Of a stretch of DNA of 36,766 nucleotides, positions 23,778 to 32,202 are shown in pieces; within the stretch, counting starts at the first letter, position 1; each line of letters opens with the position of its first letter. The translations under genes and the position numbers were made by a program. Source of the stretch: Gammaproteobacteria bacterium (GTDB taxonomy: Bacteria; Pseudomonadota; Gammaproteobacteria; DSM-16500); assembly GCA_013288395.1 (NCBI GenBank), contig JABDBV010000008.1, positions 1 to 36,766 of the forward strand, given 5' to 3'. Below the pieces are notes generated by a model. It was not told the origin of the DNA. It saw only the letters and a list, made by a program, of their open reading frames with translations, and made no database searches.

Positions 23778-24668
23778 TTAGTAAATGATATAAACAGCAA
23801 ATAAAACAACCGTGCAAACACTTAAGCCAATGATCGCCCACTTACGTTTTTTTGTGCTTTTTACAGAATCCGTATCTTTTACTGCAACGCGCATGGTTCG
23901 ATGGCAGACTTGATGACTGCCGCGCCCATAAGCAACCAGTAATGCTTTGTGTGAAAGTATGTTGACGATGCGTGGTATGCCGCCGCTTGCTTTAAATAGC
24001 AAATTACTCGCTTTCTTTGTGAATAAATTTCCATGGGTATAACCAGCAACCGCGAGACGGTGATGTATATAGATATCCAAGTCTAGTCGGTTCATTAACG
24101 GTAATGAATAGGTAAAGCTGATTCGTTGTTTTAACTGACGTAAATGTGCTTTATTCAACCGTTCATCCAATTCGGGTTGGCCAAATAAGATGACTTGCAA
24201 TAATTTAGATGATTCTGTTTCAAGATTGGTGAGTAAGCGGATGGTTTCCAAACTTTCATCGGTTAATGCTTGCGCTTCATCTACAATAAGAATAACTTTT
24301 TTTCCGTTAGCGTGTAGCGTAATAAGGTGTTGGTAGATAGCAGTGAGCAACTCGTGTTGATCTTGCCACGAGGTGGGATCTAAGCCTAATTCTCGGGCAA
24401 AGGCTTTACGTACTTCTACTGGCGTTAGATCGGGATTGGGTATATAGGCTGATACAAAGCTATTATCTAAGCTTTCTAATAATTTTCTGCATAATAATGT
24501 TTTACCAGAACCAACTTCCCCCACGATTTTAATAAAGCCTTCACCGCTATTTACACAAAATTGCAGGATATTAAATGCTTCTTGATGGCCCTTTAATTGG
24601 CAGTAAAAATTTGGGTTCGGTGTTAAGGTGAAGGGCAGTGCCTGTAATTGAAAAAATTCTTGGTACAT
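23778..24668 (-). CDS. mshM: MSHA biogenesis AAA ATPase MshM (ExeA-like)
   Basis: A 296-residue ATPase of the ExeA/GspA group. It has a Walker A motif (GEVGSGKTLL near residue 51), Walker B (VILIVDEAQAL near 125) and sensor-type segments (LFGQPELDERL, RLRQ-like LRQLKQRISF). A C-terminal membrane helix (about 275-295) anchors it to the inner membrane. ExeA relatives help the secretin assemble through the peptidoglycan; here mshL lies directly upstream, 15 bases away. Unlike ExeA, no periplasmic peptidoglycan-binding domain follows the helix, which agrees with MshM. Confidence 0.9.
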   Translation of the reverse strand: MYQEFFQLQALPFTLTPNPNFYCQLKGHQEAFNILQFCVNSGEGFIKIVGEVGSGKTLLCRKLLESLDNSFVSAYIPNPDLTPVEVRKAFARELGLDPTSWQDQHELLTAIYQHLITLHANGKKVILIVDEAQALTDESLETIRLLTNLETESSKLLQVILFGQPELDERLNKAHLRQLKQRISFTYSLPLMNRLDLDIYIHHRLAVAGYTHGNLFTKKASNLLFKASGGIPRIVNILSHKALLVAYGRGSHQVCHRTMRVAVKDTDSVKSTKKRKWAIIGLSVCTVVLFAVYIIY

Positions 24669-24683
24669 AGTCGTTCGTCCCTT

Positions 24684-26477
24684 TTAAGAATCTGATCGTT
24701 CTGCCTCGTTACCAAATATTTTGGGCAAACTTCCCGTGTGGAAAGGACGTCTGAGCATTTGGAACGATTTTTTCTCTTCTTTCAATTCATTGGTAAAGCT
24801 ACGGTTATTGGCAATGATCGGTCGCAGCAAGATGAGTAATTCCGATTTAACAGATACCTGGTGTGTGCGTCTAAATATAGAGCCAAAGAAAGGAATATTA
24901 CTAAGCCAGGGAGTAGAGGCAATCGATTCAGTGGTGGCATTTTGCATTAAACCACCGATGACAACCACTTGGCCATTTTTGGCGCGTACGATGTTGTCAG
25001 ATTCACGAATCGTGCTGTTTGCAAGCGGCAGAGTCAGATTATTTGGCGATCCTACCGCGTTTGAACCTAAGCCTATCACTTTAATTTGTTCGGTGACTTT
25101 ACTGACACTGGGATGTATGTGTAAAACGACTGTGTCATTTTCACCGATTTCAGGCGTCACATCTAAAGTGACCCCTGAAAAGAATGGGGTTAATGAAACA
25201 TTTTGAGAGGGTAAGGTGCTGGTGCCGATAATGGAGTTGGTGGTCGATACACCCGTTACAAAAAACTCATCCTGACCAACTTTGATCACGGCTTTTTGGT
25301 TATTCACGGTTGAGATGTGTGGACTTGATAACACCTGCACATTGCCCTGCGTTTGCAATAAGCTGATCAGTACTTTGAAGTTACCATTGATACGGATGGC
25401 GAACACGCCGGTTGCTGTGATATCTTTTAAATCAGTGCCTAAAATTTCTTTTGTTGAAAATTGTCCCATACCAGCGGTGGTATCGACGATAGGGTTACCA
25501 TTAATATCGACTTGAGCAGGGTTACCTAGAATGCTCCAGTCTACACCTGCTTGGTATTCATCATTTAACTGAACTTCAAGGATTTTAGCTTCAAGAATGA
25601 CTTGCCGGTTCAGGCTGGTTTGTAAACTATTTAAGTACCGCGCAACATGATTGAGTTCAATGGGGAAAGAACGCACAGAAATTAAGCCTGATTGCGCATT
25701 CACGGTGACTCGACGGCCATCTTCTTTGCCTACCATGTCGGTAATGGTTTTTTCTATATCAGACCAAAAGCGCGTTTCCGATTTTGTTTCTAGGCTGCTG
25801 ATGGTGCCGATACCTTCTGGTGTGGAACCAGACTGCCCGCCGCCTGGCGTACTACCTGATTGATTACCGGTATAAATGGATGTGCCACCAACGGTGGTGG
25901 TACCCACAGAGTTACTGATTTGCCCCGTGGTGAGCTGGGTATAAGACCGACCTTTTCGTTGCACATCAAGGTAATTGACATGAAAAACGCGCGTTTCTAA
26001 TTTAGGCGGCGATACTTCATAGCCATAAGAGGTACGGTGGTATTCAAAACCGTATATGTCCCGCACTGCATCCATGGTTTGTCTGATGGTGACATTTTTC
26101 AAACTCAAAGAAATGGTGCCGTTGATATTAGGGCTGATGATCATATTATCATTGGTGCCAGCGACCAAACTCATGAAAAATTCTTTAGCAGGCACTTTGT
26201 TTGCGGCGACATCAAACCGTGGCGGCGTTTCTCGGCTGGGGTTTACATAATGTGACAAGGGCGGCAAAAGAGCAGAATCAATGTTTGAAGGAAGTCTTCT
26301 TGAAGAAGCGCCAGCAATTCTTTGATTGTCTTTGATACTATCTTCCAATGTTTTCTCAGTGGCTTGCACAGAAACAGGATGGGTAGGATGAATGGTATGG
26401 CAGCTTATCAATAAAAAAGACAAACAAATTAGAAATAGGTTTGCGAAACGCTTGAAGTTTTTAGTTTGCCAATCCAT
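24684..26477 (-). CDS. mshL: MSHA outer-membrane secretin MshL
   Basis: A 597-residue secretin, the outer-membrane pore through which the pilus leaves. It is a lipoprotein: the signal peptide ends in LISC with Cys26 as the lipidated residue. An STN-like N-domain (about 95-160, NINGTISLSLKNVTIRQTMDAVRDIYG) and further N-domains precede the secretin core (about 285-560). The core carries the signature PWLSNIPFFGSIFRR near residue 540. A Gly/Ser-rich low-complexity stretch lies near 195-225. It is the largest member of the operon and lies 11 bases after mshK. Confidence 0.93.
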   Translation of the reverse strand: MDWQTKNFKRFANLFLICLSFLLISCHTIHPTHPVSVQATEKTLEDSIKDNQRIAGASSRRLPSNIDSALLPPLSHYVNPSRETPPRFDVAANKVPAKEFFMSLVAGTNDNMIISPNINGTISLSLKNVTIRQTMDAVRDIYGFEYHRTSYGYEVSPPKLETRVFHVNYLDVQRKGRSYTQLTTGQISNSVGTTTVGGTSIYTGNQSGSTPGGGQSGSTPEGIGTISSLETKSETRFWSDIEKTITDMVGKEDGRRVTVNAQSGLISVRSFPIELNHVARYLNSLQTSLNRQVILEAKILEVQLNDEYQAGVDWSILGNPAQVDINGNPIVDTTAGMGQFSTKEILGTDLKDITATGVFAIRINGNFKVLISLLQTQGNVQVLSSPHISTVNNQKAVIKVGQDEFFVTGVSTTNSIIGTSTLPSQNVSLTPFFSGVTLDVTPEIGENDTVVLHIHPSVSKVTEQIKVIGLGSNAVGSPNNLTLPLANSTIRESDNIVRAKNGQVVVIGGLMQNATTESIASTPWLSNIPFFGSIFRRTHQVSVKSELLILLRPIIANNRSFTNELKEEKKSFQMLRRPFHTGSLPKIFGNEAERSDS

Positions 26478-26488
26478 GTGTCGTCCTT

Positions 26489-26797
26489 TTACCTTGCCTG
26501 TTTAACAGAAGTGGTAAGTTGTAGCACTTCCTTTGTATTTTGCGGCCCGGTTAATTCTACCGTATCTGGGTCAATGCGGGTAATAGTATATTCGCCTAAA
26601 TGACTTCCTAATGTGAGGGCTTGGTCATTAATAATGACTAAACTATGTTCGGGATAGACAAAAATGGCAGTTAAAGAAAGCGGGCCTTGGGAGGGGGTAC
26701 CTGGCTTTTCTTCATAATCCGGCGGCTCGGTTGGGTCATGCAATGTGGCAAAGCCAAGCAGAAGCGGCACGCATAGGGTTAATAAAATTTTATTCAT
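26489..26797 (-). CDS. mshK: MSHA biogenesis protein MshK
   Basis: A 102-residue exported protein with a signal peptide (MNKILLTLCVPLLLGFA) and the DPTEPP motif near the mature N-terminus that marks MshK and pilP/GspC-like proteins. The remainder resembles an HR domain (VIINDQALTLGSHLGEYTITRI), which in type II secretion and type IV pili contacts the secretin N-domains. The frame is open to 26851 within mshJ, but ATG 26797 gives the signal peptide and overlaps the mshJ stop by 8 bases. It lies between mshJ and mshL as in Vibrio. Confidence 0.8.
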   Translation of the reverse strand: MNKILLTLCVPLLLGFATLHDPTEPPDYEEKPGTPSQGPLSLTAIFVYPEHSLVIINDQALTLGSHLGEYTITRIDPDTVELTGPQNTKEVLQLTTSVKQAR

Positions 26798-27404
26798 AAA
26801 AAATTGAAAACTCCACTTCGACTTTTGCTTGGGGGTATTTAATGACTTCATAGTTCAAATGAATCCAATGAACATCGGGAAGTTGGTGCTCTAATTTTTC
26901 TAAATAATCGACAACATCAAAAAAACTACCGGCAAAAGATATTTGTAATTTTTGCTCAAAAATGCTGGTTTTTGGTTCGGTTGTATTAGCGGGTGTATAA
27001 ATGGAGGTAGAAGCACTTTTAATTTCCAAGATGATAATTTTTGCTTGGGTTTGTAAAACGGTTTGTATGGTTTCTTGCCATTTGTTTTGTGAAAAAGGTT
27101 GGATAAGCGTTTGATAACGCCCTTGCATGTTTTGAATTAATTGGTTTTGTGATAACCATTGTTTATAAAGGGGTGTGGTGGAAATTTTTGTTAACGCGTT
27201 TAACTGTTCATCCCATTTGTCTATTTGTTCATGGGCGGTCTTGATGTCAGCGCGAAGCGTGTCCGCTTTTTTTTGTAAAGGCCGAAAGAATATCAAGTGA
27301 AAAAAAGCGTAGATAATGGCCCATCCGAGTAGCAGCAGCAGGATCCGTTCCCGTGTGATGCGATAGGCATACCATTTTTTTAGTTGCTCGAGTTTTTTGT
27401 TCAT
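26790..27404 (-). CDS. mshJ: MSHA biogenesis protein MshJ (PilO-like)
   Basis: A 204-residue bitopic protein: a short cytoplasmic basic segment, one membrane helix (about 20-41), a coiled-coil stretch (about 42-70), and a ferredoxin-like periplasmic domain rich in beta strands. This is the PilO/GspM plan; the protein forms the inner-membrane alignment complex with MshI and MshI2. ATG 27404 overlaps the preceding stop (TGATG), which argues for translational coupling; a GTG one codon earlier is an alternative. Primary-sequence signals are weak, so the call leans on topology and gene order. Confidence 0.8.
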   Translation of the reverse strand: MNKKLEQLKKWYAYRITRERILLLLLGWAIIYAFFHLIFFRPLQKKADTLRADIKTAHEQIDKWDEQLNALTKISTTPLYKQWLSQNQLIQNMQGRYQTLIQPFSQNKWQETIQTVLQTQAKIIILEIKSASTSIYTPANTTEPKTSIFEQKLQISFAGSFFDVVDYLEKLEHQLPDVHWIHLNYEVIKYPQAKVEVEFSIFYE

Positions 27405-27997
27405 CACGATTTTTTCACCATTGTTATCTGGAAAGCTAATGATCCTTCTTTGTTATTCAAATTTTCAATATTATTTACATTAAAATTAAAGTCAGCAAAT
27501 AATTGTTCATGAGAAATATTTAATAATAAGGCTTGCAAGTTTTCGGATTTAAGCATATTGCCTTTGAGGATTAATTCTTGTTCGGCGTTTGACATAGAAA
27601 TACTGGTTAACCAAACATTCGACACGCTTATACGCGATAGCGCTAATAATTTTTGTGAAAAGGAGGTATGTGGCGATAATCCGTTTAAAAACTTTCTTTC
27701 ATCAGCAATGTTTTTTTGCATCAGTTCCAATGTTTGCGGAATATTTTGTGAGAAAAATATGGATGGATACTGGTTTTTAAGGGTGTTAAATGATTTTTCC
27801 AGCGCAATAGTCTGTAGCTGCAGCTGGTTTCTCTCCCTAGTGAGAAAAAACACTTTTACAGTTAAACTGAGATAAATCAACGTAAAAAAGGTAAGTACGA
27901 TGGCGTGACTGATCCAAAATTGTTTCCAGGTGAGCAGCGCTTTGTCGGGACGCGTTGTGGTGAATGGTTGGTAGAGGTTAATTTCCTGTTTTAGCAT
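27404..27997 (-). CDS. MSHA biogenesis protein MshI2 (PilN-like)
   Basis: A 197-residue bitopic protein. The cytoplasmic N-terminus MLKQEINLYQPF carries the INLY motif that PilN uses to bind PilM. A membrane helix (about 30-52) follows, then a coiled coil and a periplasmic PilN/GspL-like domain (about 110-195). It would dock the actin-like MshI to the pilus base. The frame opens at 28027, but ATG 27997 begins the conserved INLY segment and has GAGG upstream. It overlaps the mshI end by 20 bases. Confidence 0.83.
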   Translation of the reverse strand: MLKQEINLYQPFTTTRPDKALLTWKQFWISHAIVLTFFTLIYLSLTVKVFFLTRERNQLQLQTIALEKSFNTLKNQYPSIFFSQNIPQTLELMQKNIADERKFLNGLSPHTSFSQKLLALSRISVSNVWLTSISMSNAEQELILKGNMLKSENLQALLLNISHEQLFADFNFNVNNIENLNNKEGSLAFQITMVKKS

Positions 27998-28967
27998 AAA
28001 CCTCGTCCTTGCGTAATGCACAACCAAGCGCTAATAAAAAGTTTTTTTCCAGAGAGCGTGATTTTGCTGAATCTTCAACAAAGGATGCTAATGAAAAAGG
28101 CTCGACGGATAATAATAAATGTTTGGAAAAAGCCTCAGCAATCTCTGTGGCATTCATCTGCTGTGAAGAAACAAAGATGCGTGTCGGACTGGGAAGCCGC
28201 CATTGACTTTGAAAGTAATCAAAATAGCGTAATATATCCAGGCATAATTCTTCATGCGTTTTTAGTTTAGTCTCGTTCTCAAGGTACAAATTAATGTGAC
28301 GGGTAAAATAGAGTGTTTGTTTATGGGTAATATTCAAGATGGCTAACTTTTCATAAAAATAAATCATCGCTGTACTTCGTTCATCTTTTTCACCCATGTT
28401 GGCTAAATTACGCAAAGCAAGCTCAGGGATGTCGATGGCGGTCAAATTTAAATTTAAGCTGGCAAAAATATCGATAATACTTTTCAACTGAGATTGTTTG
28501 GCGGCGACTGCGGCAATCATTGGATTATTGGCCGTGGTTTTTCTAGGCGGGAGCATAAAATAATCGATAGTGGCTTCATCAGTGGGATAAGGGAGCACAC
28601 TGCGTAAGCGCCAGGTCAGCGCATCATGAAATTCATTGGATTCCACCGCCAGAGAATCGATTAAAAAGATTTGGTAGTCAGCGGGTGTCAATAGCCAATA
28701 GGTGGGGACATGCTCTATTTCATACCGTTCAATCATGCCAGTGAGCACCAATTTTAGACTTTCCATATCGTCGTATTTGAGCATTTCTGATAAAAGGACT
28801 TGAATGCTGTCTTCAACACCCGCAGGTGTTTTTTTAATGAGAATGATATTTATTTCGCGCGAGGATAATGAGATACAGCAGCGATTAGGCGATAGAGGGC
28901 GCTGCTTTTCCGCAAAGAAAGACATGATCCATTGGCGTAATTCATCAATATGTTTTTCAAGTTGCAC
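27978..28967 (-). CDS. mshI: MSHA biogenesis protein MshI (PilM-like, actin-fold)
   Basis: A 329-residue cytoplasmic protein of the MshI/PilM group. Recognisable are an early beta strand (CCISLSSREINIILIKK), a WRLRSVLPYP segment near 120 as in PilM, AIDIPELALRNLAN near 185 and a C-terminal LALGCALR. It would form a platform at the inner face of the membrane with MshI2. It starts at GTG 28967 with AAGGAA seven bases upstream. The 63-base gap before it is the largest in the operon, so an internal promoter is possible, though none is clear. Confidence 0.85.
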   Translation of the reverse strand: MQLEKHIDELRQWIMSFFAEKQRPLSPNRCCISLSSREINIILIKKTPAGVEDSIQVLLSEMLKYDDMESLKLVLTGMIERYEIEHVPTYWLLTPADYQIFLIDSLAVESNEFHDALTWRLRSVLPYPTDEATIDYFMLPPRKTTANNPMIAAVAAKQSQLKSIIDIFASLNLNLTAIDIPELALRNLANMGEKDERSTAMIYFYEKLAILNITHKQTLYFTRHINLYLENETKLKTHEELCLDILRYFDYFQSQWRLPSPTRIFVSSQQMNATEIAEAFSKHLLLSVEPFSLASFVEDSAKSRSLEKNFLLALGCALRKDEVYAKTGN

Positions 28968-29030
28968 TGCTAGGTTCCTTTAGCCGATTCACTTTTTGAG
29001 GAAACAGTTTAACACTTATCTTTTCAATGA

Positions 29031-30671
29031 TTAAGGATAAATTTCTTGCCAAGCAAAAGGATATTGCTGAGGTGCAATGGCGGAAATCGCATTTAACTGT
29101 TGACTGATACCAGATGAAAGCGTGACCCAGGCGGATCCATCCCAATGCACAGCGGCACCGGCAGCGCCGACTGCCCATGCATCGTTGCCGGTGCCAAATA
29201 GGGTCACACCAAATAAATTTTGACTGGTGCTCGTGTTTTGTGATGACCAGCTTGTTCCATTGTAGATGATAGCATTCCCACTATTTCCTACGGCCCATCC
29301 AGCGGTGGCATGAGAGCTGAGTGTTGCATCGACCATGGTGATGGCATTCATTTGGGTAGCAGTGGGAGAGGTGACGGGACTCCAGGTTGAACCATTCCAT
29401 TCGATAATGGTACCAGCAGCACCCACTGCCCAGGCTTCGCTGGCAGATACCACATAAACACCTAGTAAATTATTGCTGGTGGGGCTGGTGTCCACTGTCC
29501 AGTTGGTGCCGTTATATTTTAATATGGTGCCGGTATCACCCACTGCAAAGCCCAGTGTACCCGCGCCGCTTTGGGTCGTATCGATGACATGCACAGCATT
29601 TAAATTTGCATTTCCAATCGCGTTTGCAGGAATACTGGGCGAGGTGGCGGGTGTCAATTCGGTCCAATTGCTTCCATTCCATTTTAAAATGGTGAAGGTG
29701 TGTTTGCCTCCTGAGCCGGTGCAGGTTCCGGTGCTCTTATACGCAACGCCTACTGCCCACGCTTCATTGGAATAAACAGATGACACAGCGTTGAGATTTT
29801 GATTGGAGCAAGAAAATGCTAAGGTTGACAAGTTCCAACTGGAGCCTGTCCAGTGCAACAAGCTAAAGTTAGGGGCAACTGCATTGCCGACGGCCCAGCC
29901 GTTGGCATTAGATAGCATAGAAATACCATTCAGGGTGCCATTAGCAGCATTGGTAAGAGAACTATCGGTCCATGCTACCTCAGTAGGGCGGTTCCAGCGC
30001 GTGATGGTAAATTTGCCGCCGGCCGCAACCCCCACGGCCCAGGCTTCTTGTAGCTGCATCGCCTGCTGGATTTCCCGTTTATAAATGGGAGACGTAAGAT
30101 TCGGGATACCGCCTAAAACATCCACCATACATTGATATTGTGACACCGCGGCACCGCTTGCGTGTGGTGTATTGTAATTGGCATTGACACCACGCTGAAC
30201 ACCAATCAAATTGTTTCCAGAAATTGCACCATAATTAATAATTTCTGAATCAATCATGATGCGTCCTGCTGACGCAAACCCGGATGCACTGGTTAAAGGA
30301 ATGGTGGTGGTGCTGCTGTTAATGGAACTGCTTAGCGTTGTATTGACATAAACGGGATTGCCGGATACGGCAGTCGCGGTAAATGTGCCATTACTGAAAG
30401 TGGTGTTAGTGAGGCCTGCATTACCAGATAAAGAACCGCAGCCAATGCGTATATTGCCGCCGCTCAGTGAGGAAGTTAATAAAAACCGCGCTGCACTTTC
30501 AAAACCAGCTTCAGCAATATTGAGTGCTTTGTCCGCTTGCTGAAAATTCAATGTGGCGGTGGCGCTCCCTACATAAAGATAAGTAATCGCTAAGCCAATA
30601 AAGCCAATCACTAAGATTAGCAACACCGCTAAGACGGCCAGAAATCCGCGCTGCGTTGATAATGTTCTCAT
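29031..30671 (-). CDS. PilX/MshP-like minor pilin fused to a seven-repeat putative beta-propeller
   Basis: A 546-residue protein. Residues 1-60 are a GspK/PilX/MshP-type N-terminus (STQRGFLAVLAVLLILVIGF), with the conserved ALNIAEAGFESA helix and no Glu5. Residues about 60-205 form a pilin-like region including GRIMIDSEIINYG and GVQRG...ASGAAV, a pattern seen in other MshP-like proteins. Residues about 209-546 contain seven repeats with the pattern (A/G)WAVGxxG...WNGSxW; the AVG triplets are at 212, 260, 306, 376, 415, 460 and 500. This resembles Ycf48/BNR-like propeller blades. Seven copies suggest one closed seven-bladed propeller, probably exposed at the pilus tip. It overlaps mshO by 4 bases. 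No mshQ follows, and the propeller may serve as the adhesin in its place. Cys78, 181, 288 and 317 could form disulfides. Confidence 0.82.
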   Translation of the reverse strand: MRTLSTQRGFLAVLAVLLILVIGFIGLAITYLYVGSATATLNFQQADKALNIAEAGFESAARFLLTSSLSGGNIRIGCGSLSGNAGLTNTTFSNGTFTATAVSGNPVYVNTTLSSSINSSTTTIPLTSASGFASAGRIMIDSEIINYGAISGNNLIGVQRGVNANYNTPHASGAAVSQYQCMVDVLGGIPNLTSPIYKREIQQAMQLQEAWAVGVAAGGKFTITRWNRPTEVAWTDSSLTNAANGTLNGISMLSNANGWAVGNAVAPNFSLLHWTGSSWNLSTLAFSCSNQNLNAVSSVYSNEAWAVGVAYKSTGTCTGSGGKHTFTILKWNGSNWTELTPATSPSIPANAIGNANLNAVHVIDTTQSGAGTLGFAVGDTGTILKYNGTNWTVDTSPTSNNLLGVYVVSASEAWAVGAAGTIIEWNGSTWSPVTSPTATQMNAITMVDATLSSHATAGWAVGNSGNAIIYNGTSWSSQNTSTSQNLFGVTLFGTGNDAWAVGAAGAAVHWDGSAWVTLSSGISQQLNAISAIAPQQYPFAWQEIYP

Positions 30672-31144
30672 GAGGAGAGGTCTCGCAAATAGACACCCGA
30701 TTTGAGGGTATAGTTCACACTTTTTTGCGTCACATTTAGGGTGATTTTAATATAGGTGATATTGGCCGCCGCTCCCGTTACGCTACCGTTTTTATCATAA
30801 TAACTAAAAGAGAGAGTGGCAATGCCATCGGCAAGCACCACTGAATTGCGCGTGAGACTGCTGCCGCTTAATTTATAATCGATGCTATTACCATTCACAT
30901 CGGTAAAACTATATTCCCCGCTGGTGAAGGTGCTGATATCAGACGCTGAACGGGTAGCGCGTATTTCTTTGATCATGCGCTCCATGCCTATACGGCCCTG
31001 CCACAACGCGTCGGTGATATTTTGTTCTCGGACCATGCTAAGTAGTGTTTGTGTATAGATAGTAGCAGTGCCGGCAATAATAATTCCTATCAGTATGATC
31101 ACTGCTACTAATTCAATTAATGTAAACCCGCGTTGTTTTAGCAT
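30668..31144 (-). CDS. mshO: minor prepilin, MshO-like
   Basis: A 158-residue prepilin with a very short leader (MLKQRG), cleavage site G/FTLIEL with Glu5, a hydrophobic helix (VAVIILIGIIIAGTATIY), and a PilW/GspJ-like head (WQGRIGMERMIKEIRATRSA, then beta strands). In MSHA and type II systems this class belongs to the tip complex with the GspI-, GspH- and GspK-like subunits. Its stop overlaps the start of the propeller gene as ATGA. The name follows gene order and the ERMIKEIR block; exact orthology is not proven. Confidence 0.78.
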   Translation of the reverse strand: MLKQRGFTLIELVAVIILIGIIIAGTATIYTQTLLSMVREQNITDALWQGRIGMERMIKEIRATRSASDISTFTSGEYSFTDVNGNSIDYKLSGSSLTRNSVVLADGIATLSFSYYDKNGSVTGAAANITYIKITLNVTQKSVNYTLKSGVYLRDLSS

Positions 31145-31154
31145 CAGTCGCCCA

Positions 31155-31541
31155 TTAATAATTCGCTATCATTGTGGAATAAGAAGCATTGCCGTTACCA
31201 CTTACAGTGACTGCGATGGTTTTGTAATTCGCATCACCATTAATCGTCGTGCAGGTAATATTGACGGCCAATGAAAAACCAGATGGTTTGGTACAAAAAG
31301 CAGGGACGCTTGTGCTTGGGCACGTGATAGAGGTATAGCCATTCGCGTATTGTAAGCGCCGTTGTCCAATGAACCATTCAATGCAATTCCTTGCCGTTTG
31401 ACCAGCAATGGTGTTCTGTAAAAGCTGAGGTGTTTTTAGCTCGGCGGTACTGATAGCAAGAAAAAGCGTGCTAGCAAGAATCGCAGACACAATAATGACG
31501 AGCAGCACTTCAATTAAAGTAAAACCACGTTGTCTCATCAT
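31155..31541 (-). CDS. mshD: minor prepilin, MshD-like (PilV/GspI class)
   Basis: A 128-residue prepilin: leader MMRQRG, cleavage G/FTLIEV with Glu5, helix LLVIIVSAILASTLF, and a small head with four cysteines, two of them in SITCP and ITCT. The QRGFTLIEVLL start and the NTIAGQTARNCIEW segment are typical of PilV/GspI/MshD proteins. It starts within the mshC stop (ATGATG). It is short compared with Vibrio MshD, so the assignment rests on gene order. Confidence 0.75.
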   Translation of the reverse strand: MMRQRGFTLIEVLLVIIVSAILASTLFLAISTAELKTPQLLQNTIAGQTARNCIEWFIGQRRLQYANGYTSITCPSTSVPAFCTKPSGFSLAVNITCTTINGDANYKTIAVTVSGNGNASYSTMIANY

Positions 31542-32029
31542 GCGACTGTGACCCGTCCAGTGACTGCCAATATTGATACGGTGACAGTGGTTGATCCTGA
31601 TGTCAGTGGAATAGTCGCTGTCGAAGCAAGCGCAGTGCCTGGTGATGATGAAGTAGTGTAGGGCGCGCCTACTGCATCAAAAGCAATTAAATTGCTGGGT
31701 AAATTAGACAGCGTTCCAAATGAAATGCCGCTATTTAATGTGACGGTGGTATTACCAAAAGCCATAGTAACCGGATTGCCCGCGCTATCACGGATTTGAT
31801 AGGTATTTGACGATAATTTGATGAGATAGAAACGTTTTCCTCGCGTCATGGCGAGTGATTGCGTATAGCGGACATCATTAGCAACTTGATTCGCTTCTGC
31901 GCCTACATTTATGGCGCTGGCTGGCCATTGTATTATCACCATCAGGCTCAGGATGCCGATGATCACCAATACCACAATGAATTCAACTAATGTAAATCCA
32001 TTTGCATTTTTTATGTTTAATGCGTCCAT
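31538..32029 (-). CDS. mshC: minor prepilin, MshC-like (GspH/FimT class), first gene of the msh operon
   Basis: A 163-residue prepilin with a longer leader (MDALNIKNANG), cleavage G/FTLVEF with Glu5, helix IVVLVIIGILSLMVII and a GspH-like head (NQVANDVRYTQSLAMTRGKRFYLI, GNPVTMAFG, VTVSILAVTGRVTVA). The LAMTRGKRF block is characteristic of MshC/GspH proteins. It leads a 15-gene operon; an AT-rich -10-like stretch and a 21-bp palindrome lie within 75 bases upstream. The ribosome site is weak (GAAG). Confidence 0.8.
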   Translation of the reverse strand: MDALNIKNANGFTLVEFIVVLVIIGILSLMVIIQWPASAINVGAEANQVANDVRYTQSLAMTRGKRFYLIKLSSNTYQIRDSAGNPVTMAFGNTTVTLNSGISFGTLSNLPSNLIAFDAVGAPYTTSSSPGTALASTATIPLTSGSTTVTVSILAVTGRVTVA

Positions 32030-32081
32030 GCTTCAGAACTATATTTATATAGAGATAGAGGCTAATTGTTGCACCTAAATG

Positions 32082-32102
32082 GAATGAACACAATGTTCAT
32101 TC
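32082..32102. promoter_or_regulatory. 21-bp palindrome upstream of mshC, candidate operator
   Basis: GAATGAACA and TGTTCATTC are perfect inverted repeats separated by CAA, 53 bases upstream of the mshC start. The size and position suit a dimeric regulator acting near -50 of the msh promoter. It does not match the gammaproteobacterial LexA, CRP or Fur consensus. Confidence 0.5.
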
Positions 32103-32202
32103 TCCTTCTGGTTACTTGGCCCTTGACGTAACTACAATTTATTACTTTGGGAGAATTACAGAATCGAGTGGTGTTGCATAAATCGTCCGTCTTTGCGAAG
32201 GG

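Noticed and set aside
29031-30671. Propeller repeats as an artefact of two genes joined by a sequencing error
   Set aside because: The frame is continuous for 546 codons with even codon use, and the gene overlaps mshO; no stop, start or ribosome site marks a second gene near residue 205.
32082-32102. LexA/SOS box reading of GAACACAATGTTC
   Set aside because: The gammaproteobacterial LexA site is CTG-N10-CAG. The Gram-positive GAAC-N4-GTTC form has one base less between the half-sites, and no SOS gene is adjacent.
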